Source of the DNA: Alitta virens
Lineage: Eukaryota; Annelida; Polychaeta; Phyllodocida; Nereididae
Assembly (NCBI GenBank): GCA_932294295.1
Contig: OW028585.1
Location: forward strand, 24,904,813-24,968,812
Direction of reading: 5' to 3'
DNA length: 64,000 nt
The notes under the pieces were generated by a model that was given only the letters and a program-made list of their open reading frames with translations, made no database searches and was not told where the DNA came from. Position numbers and translations under genes: made by a program. This document shows, in pieces, positions 46,420 to 57,379 of this stretch. Each line of letters begins with the position of its first letter. Position 1 is the first letter of the stretch.

Positions 46420-48269
46420 AATAATGAACTAGATGATTTTCTAGTTGTTTAAATGATAACGACAAATCTGGTCCAGGGATTATTCAGTTTATTCCAGCGG
46501 AAACACATACATCAGCAAGCCTAGCAATGGCATCGGTCAACGTTCTACCTCATTAACATAATCTTGTGAGACTGGTAGATATAACAACTGTAGCCCCCTG
46601 GTGGATTGTACAAGCACTAACTACCCAAACACTAGTGCATTAAGATAACTCTCCATTATGTGAAATTATATATAGATTAAAAAATGCCAAGCCAAAGATT
46701 AGATTGAAAATGCCAAGCTAGAAATGGCATGTGAGTTTCATTCAAAAAACGATTGTCATAGAAAGTGCTTTTCTTGCATAGCATGTGAGCGTATAACATA
46801 TCTTGTTTGATATATGTGTAAAATGCTATATCATAACATCTAATAATTGTTTATATCAAGTAATAATAGAAATTGTTCCATTTTATACAGCATGTGATTT
46901 TCATAAATAAATATCAAAACCATCATTAAATTGATTAGCTTTTTAATCAATTGAATATGGGAAATAATAATTTTGGTCTCGTGTCTCTTGGCACTAGATG
47001 TTTTTCATCCGTGCCTGATCTCTTTACTCAAATATATAAATCATTTCAATAATTATAAAATGAATACATCACACTATTATTGTCTTTATTGAACCATAGG
47101 ATCACCAGTATTTACACCTTTTTTCTTGTGGGATGTCTGGTCATAACATTTAACTGTAGCATCATTATCACTGATCATCAACATAAGAATTGTCATCATT
47201 ATAATTACTATGATCACAGCCAGTCTGGTCAATGTAGCCCATATGACAAAGAATTTATATAATTTCATTGTCAACAGTCAGTTCACAAGAAAGTGGAGAG
47301 AAGGTGGGCAGAACACAGAACATTGCTGAGAAAAATTTGGAGTTGTCACTGACACGTCCAGGTCAAACAAACATCTTGGTTTTCTTGCAAATTCAGAAGG
47401 CATTTAGAGTTTGATATTGGAAAGCACACCAATTGTGGACATAAACTCTACTGCTCCATAACTCAACATCCTGCTTAGATCACCATACGATTGCCTGACG
47501 TATGTGACTCTTCCGGGATAATATATGTCCTAAGTCAGTATCATTAGCTCCATTCTCTTGTTTATAATCATCACCATTCCTTTTCTTGGCATACACTTCA
47601 GAGAACACAACTGTTATTTCATGCCATTCACCCCTTTGCACAACAACAATGGTAGGCAGAATGCAGCTTTCCCTAAAAGTTCTTTGCCTCCTCATGGAAT
47701 GGATGGTAACTCAGAAGGTGATGACTCCAAATCCAGTGGCCAGCTTTCCCTGCACCTATTGCTCCCTACACCTTGTGCACCTTATGCCCAGCACTCCCAA
47801 ACCTAGTTCTCCCTAAATCTAGTTCACCCTATACCTAGCTCTCCCTGAACGTTGCGTGACATACGGTTAGTTTCATTAAAAAAAGCCTGTCAAATTGAAC
47901 CTAGACAAAGCTAGATAACTTTTGCTAGACGATGCTATTTACCACTAAACAGAAATGTCTGGCTAAAGCTGGCTACTCACAGCCAGATCTAAGAAGTACA
48001 TTTACCACCGTCTTGTATTGAAAAGATGCATGTCTATTCTACATACATATTTATGATATATTAGATAAATTTCTTGCATTTACCAAGGTTTATATTTTTT
48101 CCGTGGTCATAGATGTAAGTTAGAAGTAGACAGAAGCTGCTGGCTTTAGCCAGTAACAGCTACAGCCAGCATAGCATAAAAACTACAGGAAATGTTTACT
48201 GTAATCATGTAAACTGCAGGAGGATTAATTATAGTACTTTTGCAACCCACTGTATTTATGTTTAATTAT
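46420..48269. other. Unit C flanking sequence downstream of exon 2, no gene
   Basis: Collinear with unit A 6262-7998 and unit B 29820-31667. It has the CTAGTTCTCCCTA-like minisatellite at about 47765-47850. On the minus strand 47480-47695 is open, like its equivalents in A and D (7110-7418, 62119-62427), but unit B has a stop in the same frame. Confidence 0.6.
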
Positions 48270-48572
48270 TTAATAAACACAATTGCAATAACTAACTCTA
48301 TTACTGGTCGACCACCTTCCATCAAGGTCTGATCCATGCGCTTCCCGACTTCCTAAGGAAGTATAAAACTTCTGACAAATCGAAAGATCTATGTCATCTT
48401 TCTTGCATTGCCACCTATTTAAATATGGAGTGAGGATGAGATATCTCCCTATCCTTCCGGTTGGATCAATTTTCTTGTACAAGGCGGAACCGCAGTACCA
48501 GCCAACCCTCACATAATTGCCTCCACAGCTGTTGAATGCCGTGGTGAAAGTGGCCATGTTGCAAAAACTTTC
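48270..48572 (-). CDS. Exon 2 of secreted cysteine-rich two-domain protein, unit C (intact gene)
   Basis: Terminal exon of the complete gene. The acceptor is TTCCTTCTATTTCAG|GAAAG; exon 1 ends after a whole codon, so phase 0 joins ...YFL to ESFCNMATF. It encodes about 100 residues with seven cysteines: FC, SC, YC (in GWYCGSALYKK), QC, IC and the C-terminal YCNCVY. There is no transmembrane segment and no recognisable family signature. It differs from the A and D copies at about 16 of 100 residues, while the 90 bp after the stop differ at one base. That points to rapid amino-acid change. The stop TAA is within TGTTTATTAAATAA; no canonical AATAAA is placed at a typical distance. Confidence 0.82.
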   Translation of the reverse strand, partial: ESFCNMATFTTAFNSCGGNYVRVGWYCGSALYKKIDPTGRIGRYLILTPYLNRWQCKKDDIDLSICQKFYTSLGSREAHGSDLDGRWSTSNRVSYCNCVY

Positions 48573-49606
48573 CTGAAATAGAAGGAAATGTGACACCCCT
48601 CAAATAAAATATCACAATGATACATTTCTTTTTTTTACTTTTCTTAATCAGAATCAAAATGTTGATATAATGTGACAATTTTTTGTTAAATTATATGTCT
48701 GTAGATAAATATTTATAGGTTGCTCTAATGGCCTTAATAAATCGCTCTAAGGTTATAGTTTCGTTCATTGTTTGGTGTATTGCAGGTCATCATCTCCATT
48801 CTAACACTTGGCAGCAACTTGAGGGAATTGGGGCTATCTGTTGGCAACTTGCACAAAATGATATTCACAAAATAAAATAAACATGCATAAATTTTATTCC
48901 AGTAAATAAACAAATTGTCATGAAAATTCACACTTTATCAGTGACAATAAAAGTAAAGGAGAGAGGGGAACAATGAGACACAGGGAACAGTGAGACAAAG
49001 CAACTAGCTTCAACACAATGAAGGTTATAATACTGCCCTTTAAGTATTTATGCTAACACTACATAACCACCAGAATGTTCCATTACCTGCAAGAATTAAA
49101 TGTGCGTGGTGTTTGAAATTTCATTATTTTGGTTTTACACCAGGTAAAGTAATTTTTGGTCATGCCCATGCTATTTAATTCCAGATATTAATAAACATTG
49201 CTGTAGCTGCAGCATTAAATATGGACCTCAGAAGGTCACAAGTTTATATTAAGCATGGGAACAGTGAGACAAAGCATGAGTGGGGCAGGGTGAGACAGTC
49301 AATTCATTGTAACTCTTCATAATATATATTATGGGAAATGACAGCTACATGTCACTTGCATGACATGTTGAATTGATGATACCTTGTACTCAGTGTCTAT
49401 ACCAGGCCAAGGTAGGAACCTAAAAATGCTGGCAAGTATGCACAACTATTACCTACATGTGAGGTATGAAGCCAGTCAAGGCTATTGAAACCTCAATACA
49501 TAAATAAAAAACAGGTAATACAACTCTCACACACAGCTACAATATCACACACAGACACATCACAAAAGTACCACGATTCACCAAACAAACTTGCCTCTTT
49601 TCTGTA
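48573..49606. other. Intron of gene C, proximal part
   Basis: Collinear with unit A 8302-9705, including the GTGAGACA motif cluster. The TTATC-tailed LINE relic has been deleted here. It ends at the TTA target site (49607-49609). Confidence 0.6.
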
Positions 49607-49609
49607 TTA

Positions 49610-49670
49610 AGCAGGGTTCTCACATAGCCAGTTTTCCCAGTAAAGCCGTATTGCTCTTGTAGAATTATGT
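49610..49670 (+). repeat. Harb-2 left terminal inverted repeat
   Basis: Contains CGTATTGCTCTTGTAGAAT, which is exactly inverted at the right end (54123-54183). Confidence 0.92.
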
Positions 49671-50211
49671 TATACCCCATTTTGATGACTTCACCATGGT
49701 TGTTGGAAGCAAAAAGGGGTGGGGCTTAAGGTGAAGGGTGAGTTGGTGGCAGCGAGGCGTGAATCACGAACACCCGGCAGATCACACTTAGGATATGTAC
49801 CAGACCCGACGGATGATGCCTGGTCTGATGCCGGTTGAGCCACGGGTAATTCATGTTTACGACGGGAGACTCCACGGCATCTACATACGACCCGCAGGCT
49901 TGTACGTGTGAGGGGCATATCAAGCTCGAGTCAATCATGACTGTGAGGGTTACAAGGAACGATCGACGAGTTAACTTCGTGAACTACTTGTACTATGTTT
50001 GAAGGCTGGCTGTCATGGTGAAGGGGGCAGATGTGAATATATAAAGTGGCTGCTTGTCTGTATCCTTCACTCTGCTCCTCTTTACCACACAGGAAGGACC
50101 ATGGCACATGCAATAGACCAACCAACAGCCATAGTTAAATCTGCAACTAGCAACTCTTGCACAGGCTATTATGCACGATGAAGAACAGTCCAGAAGAGCT
50201 GCAGAAAGAAG

Positions 50212-51168
50212 ATGAGCATTCATCAAGAGAGATGGAAGAGATATTGGGTGAGGCCATGGTTCTTGCAAAGACCTCAGATGGGTCAATACGAACGCTTGAT
50301 GAATGAACTATTGATGGAGGATGGAACCCACTACAAGAACTTTGTGAGAATGCAGCCAGACATGTTCCAAGAGCTGCTTGCCAAAGTTGGGCCTAGGATT
50401 ACCAAGCAAGACACCTTCTGGAGGAAAGCTTTTGGAGCCAGGACTCAGGATTGCCATCACCCTGAGGTATTTGGTAACTGGCAACAGCTACAAGTCATTG
50501 ATGTATGGCTTCAGAGTGGCCCACAACACCATCAGCAACATCATTCCTGAAGTGTGTGAAGCCATCATAGCTGAGTATGCAGAAGAGGTCATCTCCTGTT
50601 CAACAACACCAGAAGAGTGGAGAGAAGTTCCCCCGCTGTTTGAGACAAAATGGAACTTTCCCCATCGTATTGGTGCCATAGATGGGAAGCATGTGGCCAT
50701 CAGGTGTCCTCCCAAAGGTGGTTCACTCTACTATAAATAAGGGCTTCCATTCCATTGTACTCATGGCTCTTGTGGATGCAGACTACAAGTTCATCTATGT
50801 GGATTGTGGGGCAAATGGTTCTGGATCTGACGGAGGAGTTGGGGATGATGCCTTCCCTTTGAGAACCTGGCTGATGAAACCACTGCCTCTGCGCAACATG
50901 ACCAGACAGCAGAGGATCTACAATTACAGACTCTCCAGAGCCAGAAGAATTGTGGAGAATGCCTTTGGTATCTTTAGTCCTTGCATGCTGCCTCCACAAC
51001 CTCATGAGAATCAGATATCCGACAACCCAGAATAACATGCTTGACCACGAAGATCCAGTCACCCATCAGGTCAATCCTGGGTCTTGGCGGGAAGCTGGAG
51101 AAATTGCTGAAATGCCACCACATAGGATCGGAGGGAACTATACTATCCAGAGTGCCAAGTTACAATGA
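50212..51168 (+). pseudogene. PIF/Harbinger DDE transposase, decayed
   Basis: Homologous to the Harb-1 transposase throughout. It contains [51 protein letters not shown] (first Asp), [14 protein letters not shown] (second Asp) and [11 protein letters not shown] (Glu). Frameshifts lie near 50430 and 50735. About 35 codons are missing after SGSDGGV and about 20 after ENAFG, relative to Harb-1. The C-terminus ends near 51168. All three catalytic residues survive, but in separate frames. Confidence 0.88.
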
Positions 51169-51245
51169 CTGTACTTGGTGGACCATGTCATGAGAAAGGA
51201 AGTGTCCCATGGTAAGACGATATGATTTGAGAAGCTTCTGGACCT

Positions 51246-51495
51246 GTGCCTTCATCTTCATTGGGTGTCTTCTCTTATACTTCCCACGTGGTGCCTGGTT
51301 CTTCTTCCTTGAACCCTCCTTCAGTGGGATCCTTGCTGTCTGCCATTGATAACCTTCCTGCCAGGTTGACTCTGCTCAACATGAGCCAGCTGCTGAACTC
51401 GTCCTTCCGTATGAAGCAATCACCTTATCCTGTTCCTGTCCCCGTAGATGTTCCAGTAGAAAAAACAACTCTGTCCTTCTTAAATGTTCTTGTCC
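51246..51495 (+). repeat. Inverted duplication inside Harb-2, plus-strand arm
   Basis: This arm encodes, on the plus strand, NPPSVGSLLS and LTLLNMSQLLNSSF. The opposite arm (about 52010-52300) encodes NPPSVGSLLS and STLLNMSQLLSSSF on the minus strand. The arms are about 240-280 bp, about 90 percent similar by eye, and separated by about 515 bp of AT-rich sequence. The source is the 3' end of the Myb-like gene. Confidence 0.85.
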
Positions 51496-52009
51496 CTTAA
51501 AATCACTGTCAAATACTGTTTTTGTTAGCCCCTTTTATAAAACTCCACAATTTTATTTAAAAGACTTTACAGGGAGTAACTTGTTCGAGGATAAACATAC
51601 AATTTAAGTGAAATGAATGAGGGAAAGTGGAGTGTTTCAGACCAAAAAAAATATTTTACTTATTAAGGGACAAGAACATTTAAGATAGACAGAGTTGGTG
51701 GGTTTTTGAATAAAAAGGAAAAAAAAAGGAAAAATTATTATTTCAGGGGCCAAAAAATTGAAAGATTTCAGAATGTATAAAAAATTGACCAACAACAATA
51801 AACAAATAAAAGAAACTAATTATTGATGACCAAACATTCAGAGAAAGTTAAAAGTTATTTAAAGGGGGAAAAAATTGGAGAAGGGCCAAGAAGAGATATA
51901 GTTGGTGGGTCAGGGACTATTTTTTTTGGATTTGTCACACAAAGATGTGTACATGGTGTGCTCTCTTGGGAGGATTTGGTGGCCTTGAAAAAGGCCATAC
52001 ATTTTTTTT
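51496..52009. other. Loop between the arms of the Harb-2 inverted duplication
   Basis: AT-rich, no supportable ORF. The minus-strand gene's natural 3' flank should lie here. Confidence 0.5.
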
Positions 52010-52066
52010 TAGTGTTCTTGTTTTTCCTACTGGAACATCTACGAGAACAGGAACAGGATAAGGTGA

Positions 52067-53551
52067 TTACTTCTTCGGAGACATCTGACTCATAAGGAAG
52101 GATGAACTCAGCAGCTGGCTCATGTTGAGCAGAGTCGAACTGGTAGGAAGGTTATCACCACCAGACAGCAAGGATCCCACTGAAGGAGGGTTCACGTCAG
52201 AAGAACTAGGCACCATGTGAGAAGGTGCAGCAGAGAAGCCACCCAATGAAGATAAAGGCCCAGGTCCAGAAGACTGAAATGTCTGGGCAGGCTGGAACAT
52301 GGCAACTGAAGAAGCTCCTGTAGGCTATAAAGATACTGAAGCGGACGGCTGTGTAGAAATCGTCTGCAAGGTAGTCCATTGTTTCTCAGGAGTAGCCTGC
52401 TGGAACTGGGTGAACGTCGGCTGAAACATCTGGGCCTGCTGCTGTTGATGGAGCTGCTGCTGCTGCTGAAGAATCAACTGCTGCTGTTGCTGCTGCTGCT
52501 TGTTCCTCCTGACTTGTTGTTTCAGCTGCAGGAAGAACGACTGGACTATGTCAGCTAATTTAGAGCTTGATGCAGAAGAATGATCACAATATTCCTCCTC
52601 TTCTTGAAGGGACCACCCTTGGTTGGCACTGGGAAGACTGGACTTGGCTCAATGTCAACTTCTTCAACTTCTTCCACTTCTTCAGGCCCAGAATCTGCCT
52701 GCCTTGCACTGGAACTGTCATCCAGGTTGGGCAGTTGCTTCTTGGTCTTCGCAATCTTCTTCTTTAGGTTGACAGCTTGATGAGACGGCACCCTGGAGAT
52801 GTATGGCTCAAGGAACCCAAAGTTGGCGATAATTCACTTCTCCTTCTCTGTTGGATTTCTCTTGGCTGCACCGGAAGGACCCTGCTTGATGAGCTTTCTG
52901 GCACTGGTTCTGATAGACTCCAACTAGGTCTTCAACTGTAGCCCAGTACAGGGGACACTGAGGGTCTGTGCCTTGTCCTCGATGAGCCTCATCTTCCTCT
53001 GATGCGTCTGGTATTGTCATAGAAGATGTCATTCTCTCGGTACCAGTCAGGGATTTCTTGCTCATCATTGGGAGGTAGAAAATGCTTCTCAGTCTTTGTT
53101 CTTGGCTTGTTCTGAGATGCAGCAGGAGCAGTGGTGGAGGAGTCCTGGGTGGCAGGAAATTGACTGGCATCACTATCATCATCTTCTTCTTGGGTGTCCC
53201 TCTTCTCCTTGTCTACATCAAAGTCTTGATCTCTGTCGCTGTCATCCATGTCAACATCAGAAGACTTGGCAGAAGACTTGGTAGAAGACTTGGCAGAAGA
53301 CTTGGCAGGAGACCTGGCAGGATATGTGGCAGGAGACTGGCCGGAGACTTGGCAGGAGACCTTGCAGGAGACCTTGCAGGTGATGTGGAAGGAGCGTGAT
53401 AAGTAGAACTGGTAGAACTGGCAGGACTAGCAGGAGCTGCAGGAACACTGGATTCTTCCGACTCAAACAATTCCTTCCCAGAGGCAAGTGAAGAAGGCTC
53501 TTCTTCTGTGACTTTTTTCTTTCCAAGATTGCGTCTCTTCTTGGGTCCCAT
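52067..53551 (-). pseudogene. Harb-2 Myb/MADF-like DNA-binding protein gene (broken)
   Basis: Counterpart of 18367-20038. Starts MGPKKRRNLGKKK (basic, NLS-like) at 53551. Ser/Pro-Ala-rich repeats follow, then an acidic EEDDDSDASQ segment and DWYRENDIFYD, the same motif as DWYRSQEMLYN in Harb-1. Later come PKKKIAKTKKQLP-type basic residues, EEVEEVEEVD, a polyglutamine block (52440-52510) and a Ser-rich tail with NMSQLLSSSF. Frameshifts lie near 53320 and 52900, and there is a TAG near 52328. The probable role is to help the transposase bind the element ends. Confidence 0.75.
53262..53385. repeat. Tandem 12-15 bp repeats (GAAGACTTGGCA) in the Harb-2 Myb-like gene
   Basis: About nine imperfect copies, which encode repeated Ser-Pro-Ala-Lys/Arg on the minus strand. 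Copy-number change here probably caused the local frameshift. Confidence 0.8.
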
Positions 53552-54122
53552 GGTGAAATGGTAAAGTTGAAAGAGCAACAGCAGCAGAGAAGAATACGGT
53601 AAGTCGATCAGTTTCTGTCAAAAGCAGAGGTTTGAATGAAGTTTGCCTCGCTGCGACTGATTATATACTGCTGGCCGAGGTCAACCGGCCCTGCAACTGT
53701 CGTTCACCCGTCGTTCACCCATTGTTCACCTTGCAGCTGGTGACTTACTCATGGCACACATTAGTTACACGTAGCGTACGTAGGTATTGATTTTTCTATA
53801 TGTAGAAACCGGTGACTTATCCATGGTACACATGAGTGAACGCCAATGGTTTAATCATCGCACACTTACCTCTCCCGCCGGGTTCTTGACACCCACGTAT
53901 GCAACGGTTAACCTGCCGGCTTCTACGAGTGTCTCACGTGTGACTTGGCGTACGCCACAAGTGCCTCTATGGCAACAACGGCTTCACTATGGTTGCTTAC
54001 TATAAACAATCACCTGCAAGTTTTCTACAGAAGTTTTGAACATGAGCAATACATCTGTCGATTTTGGCGGTTGTTCTTGATAACCACGGTTGCAATACTG
54101 ATGGCCAAAATTGCGCAATTTT

Positions 54123-54183
54123 ACATCATTCTACAAGAGCAATACGACTTTACCGTGAAAACCGGCTGTGTGAGAACCCCCCT
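54123..54183 (-). repeat. Harb-2 right terminal inverted repeat
   Basis: Inverted match to 49610-49670, ending GTGTGAGAACCCCCCT, followed by the TTA target copy. Confidence 0.92.
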
Positions 54184-54186
54184 TTA

Positions 54187-54865
54187 CCTGTGTTGACTAT
54201 ATTGGAAACATTTCAATACTAAGTAACAGCTGAAATTCTTTCATTAGGTAAAAGGCTGATTAAACCCCAATTAAGTATGGGTATTCTTAATTGGGGTAAA
54301 TTGCCGCATCTATGTTTATACTATAGGGTAAAATCAATTAAAAGTGAACCAAAACTGAAAAACTTTTCAGTCTTTTTCACTCACATGTAGTTAATATTGT
54401 GTGCTTGTATGGTAAGAAACCAACGTTGATGTCTCTTAAGAAGAGAATTTCTCAGTTCAGGTTATGTGCCTTGAAGTCCATAAAATTTGAATGTCATACC
54501 TACCTTCGTATCCTGAAATTCTCATTGTGATCTACAAAATCCATATAGAGCTCTTAAATCTTTTGTCTTTAATAAGAATAAAAATATGCTATGTAGATAA
54601 TATCGAACACACTGTTCATGTATGGTTTGCATCTTTTGATGACCAGAAATAGGGGTGTCCTGTCGTTTTGAAAACATTTTACAACTCCATTGATGGCTGA
54701 CTTTGAACCTCCTAGTGGAAATTTACAGGAAAATATTTATATCATTTATACCAGAAAGTGCTCAGATCATTGGAATGTCTTATCAGACAAGAAATATTCT
54801 GGATTTATTTATCTGTTAGATATAGCAGCTACACATATTTGAGTTGGTAGCTGAAGTATACAACT
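54187..54865. other. Intron of gene C, distal part
   Basis: Collinear with unit A 9709-10444. It contains a decayed form of the unit A hairpin (54257-54304). No gene. Confidence 0.6.
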
Positions 54866-54878
54866 GGTTGGACTAGGT

Positions 54879-55067
54879 GGGTGGGTGGGTGATTAGGGCT
54901 TGACGTTCTGTATTTCTGCACCAGGTGGGCTAATTAGGACAGGCAGATACCATGGCAATGAGACGAAGGATGAAACAGCCATCCAACTTAGGCTCGACTG
55001 GGAATCGAACCCGGGACCCAGCAGTTGGAAGCCCAGAGCGCTACCTCTGAGCTAGGCCCCACCCTAA
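54879..55067 (-). mobile_element. tRNA-Gly-derived SINE
   Basis: Minus-strand sequence begins with a tRNA-like GGGGCCTAGCTCAGAGGTAG (A box). A CTTCCAA anticodon loop (UCC, Gly) follows, then a perfect B box GGTTCGATTCC (within 55000-55012). A non-tRNA body of about 110 bp comes next, with a (CACC)n tail. GGTTGGACTAGGT flanks it at 54866-54878 and 55068-55080, and is single in unit A (about 10452) and, altered, in unit B. It is a young insertion private to unit C, in the host-gene intron. Confidence 0.92.
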
Positions 55068-55494
55068 GGTTGGACTAGGTAGTTATATCAATATTTATCA
55101 ACCATTTCTCATCTGCTTCATTGATTGGCAATAGAAAAGAGTGTAAAATCTCAACTCTGTATTAGTTGTAAAACCATGTACAACCGTTCCGTTTAAGTAA
55201 GAAAAAAAATCAGGACAATGTTATTTTATGAGTAGAAATGCATTATTCAACCGAAAATTTCAAGAAAAGACAATTTAAGCTTTGCCGCTTATACACTAAC
55301 TTTTCTGCTCACATGAAGTAAATTTAGAGTGACATTTTCTGCATTTCATTACACTTATTGGGGCCTAATTGAGTGATAGTACCCAATATGTGGAAAATCT
55401 ATACAAAATGTTTTTTTTTTATTCAACAAATAATTTAAGCCTTATTTGCTAAAGTTGCTGGCAAGTCTCAGATTGGAGATGATGACATAAAATA

Positions 55495-55543
55495 CCAGGC
55501 AGTAGCCAGCATGAGGCGGATTTCAGCCTGTGGCTACGGCCCA
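55495..55543. mobile_element. Short hAT-like MITE, internally deleted copy
   Basis: Same position as 36288-36437. Only the ends (GCAGTAGCCAGCATGAGG and TGTGGCTACGGCC) remain, joined through GCGGATTTCAG. Confidence 0.65.
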
Positions 55544-55857
55544 GAAATATATTAAGAAGTAAACAAACGTATTGATAGGTCAACATAATAAACTTGGCAC
55601 ACTCTGTTATGATTTTGGGGTAAAAAACAATATTTGGAAAAATATAATATTAATAATCGCACTTTACAATGCAGGCATAGTTTCCATAGTGTTCTTAAGT
55701 ATTTATTCAGGCCCTTTTAGCAACCTCTTAATATTAACATACAGACCCAAATTGAGTAAAACTTTGTTTTGATCATTTATGACCTGGGCATTTCAAAACT
55801 TTTTTTCCTTCATATTTTTAGACCACCCGACCGTGGGTAGTTTTACTGTTGACTTAC

Positions 55858-56163
55858 CAGAAAATAGTGCCGGGTATTTGGTGTAGTGACACAATTTGAG
55901 TACCCTCTTTGTTTCAGCAGTTGGCAAGCGAACAAACCGTCATTTTTCAGAGTGATGTCAAATGCAAGACATTCAGTGCGGAACTCGTTGCACTTTTTAA
56001 TACATTGAGGCAGACTTTCTAAGTTGTACAAGCTTCCCTTGACACTTCTTCTAGGTGTCCGAAATCCAGCCTGACAATTGCTGATGTACGTTGTACCGCA
56101 AAAAGCTCGCACGTCAATTACAGCGGAGACCACCAATGATGATGCAATGAGAAGGGTCTTCAT
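55858..56163 (-). CDS. Exon 1 of secreted cysteine-rich two-domain protein, unit C (intact gene)
   Basis: 102 codons from ATG 56163 to the donor TTTCTG|GTAAGTC (phase 0). It is joined across a 7.3-kb intron to exon 2 at 48572. The signal peptide MKTLLIASSLVVSAVIDVRA has a probable cleavage before FCGTT. The mature domain has seven cysteines in a PAN/apple-like pattern: NC, LPQCIKKC, ECLAFD and FACQLL, with a last Cys in GYSNC. It is therefore probably an extracellular binding module, though the match to PAN is by pattern only. The complete protein is about 202 residues with 14 cysteines, 7 per exon. The intron holds Harb-2 and a SINE, which would have to be spliced out. TTTCTTTTCTGCAG directly before AAATG looks like an acceptor, so a non-coding 5' exon is possible. 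Confidence 0.82.
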
Positions 56164-56540
56164 TTCTGCAGAAAAGAAATTTTGTTGGGATTGTTTTTAA
56201 CCAGATCTGATCTGAATATCATTATCAAAAACTGCAAAGACAGCCTTTTATTGAGAGTCATCAAAGACCAAATGTCTTTTCACAATATATAATATGTATA
56301 TATAAATTTGTATATAAATTTTGACATTTTGGTAGAAGATGAAGGTATTATGTCTATCGAACACACCATAATGTGAAAAACAAGGTCTTAGAAAGTCGTG
56401 AACTTCGGTTTCTGGGTCTTCTGGTACTTCAGGGTTAATAATTGTAGTGAGGCATTACATACAAAGAAATCTTTTAAATTAATGTATACACGTTCTTTAG
56501 GTGTTGAGTGTAGATGCCTTTGAGGCCAAAAACAAAAACA
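56164..56540. other. Upstream flank of gene C exon 1
   Basis: Putative promoter side on the minus strand. It is similar to 37084-37580 upstream of gene B. No strong TATA box seen; a GGTTAAAAACAATCC stretch lies 30-45 bp before the ATG. Confidence 0.4.
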
Positions 56541-57338
56541 AAAAACAAAAAAAAGCAGCTTTTCCAAATAAAAGGATGGTGTCACTCCATGCAGGGTTGT
56601 CACACTAAAAATATGCTCTTGCTGTTGAATGTATTTGCCTCTAAGACTGACTAACTTGTTATGTATTTGACTAACTTGTTATGTATTTGACTAACTGGTT
56701 ATGTAAATGATAAACTAGTTAGTCCAGACACATTCAAGCCTATATGTCCAGTGCGTTTAGACTGTATTCAGTCACTTCGACACACAACTTACAATCAGAC
56801 ACTTTCCACTATCAACAAAGGCTTAACTGTCCATTAATTCTAAACTACAATGATAAAAACAATGAACCAATAGGTATAGACAGTCACTGGTGTTAATATT
56901 CAGTGTTTACATTTTTACATATTACCGAGTTACTTAAATTGAATTAACATTAGAATCTAAAAGCTTAAAGAATAATACTACCTTGACCACAGACGGTTAC
57001 CAGCTTTCCACCGGCAACGGATATCTTTTGTGAAATGAAAGACTTGAGGATCTGAAAGTGTCTCATCAATAGTCTTGACAATACCTTGTGGAGTTTCTTC
57101 AAATTATTTTCCAATTACGTTATTGTATTGTGATCGATCTGACAAAAGTATTCTACCAGCAAGTTTGTTCGCTGATTATTATCAGTTTAGTTGAACTAAA
57201 GAACTGTACTGATCACTTTGTTTCTCAATTCTGTCATTCTGTTTAAAATAAGGAGTTTGAATAAAAGCGCACACACACAAATGCATTGCAAATAAGTATG
57301 AGCCAAACAGTAATTTCTTTGCTCGTAAAAAGCTCTAT

Positions 57339-57379
57339 AATGAAATACAATAATACATAATGTATTATTGTATTTCATT
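57339..57379. repeat. Perfect 20-bp-arm palindrome, unit D copy
   Basis: Identical to 2330-2370. Confidence 0.85.

Larger units (their letters stand above)
49610..54183 (+). mobile_element. PIF/Harbinger DNA transposon Harb-2, 4.6 kb, in the intron of gene C
   Basis: TTA occurs at 49607-49609 and 54184-54186, and once in the empty sites of units A and B (TGTATTACCTGTGTTGG). Terminal inverted repeats of about 60 bp with roughly eight mismatches start AG..GGGTTCTCACA. It contains a decayed transposase gene (50212-51168, plus) and a convergent Myb/MADF-like gene (52067-53578, minus), plus a 240-bp inverted duplication. It is related to Harb-1 in protein sequence but has different termini. Strand refers to the transposase. 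Confidence 0.95.
37591..56540 (-). repeat. Tandem repeat unit C, carrying the intact gene
   Basis: Full-length unit collinear with A, B and D. It is enlarged by a LINE (38551-43801), a LINE tail (46152-46406), a Harbinger element (49610-54183) and a SINE (54879-55067). Removing these leaves about 8.9 kb. It contains the only complete host gene in the window. Confidence 0.88.

Noticed and set aside
54991..55060. A possible tRNA-Gly (UCC) gene on the minus strand
   Set aside because: The cloverleaf is imperfect, sequence continues into a SINE body with a (CACC)n tail, and a 13-bp target duplication surrounds the whole. It is a SINE, not a host tRNA gene.
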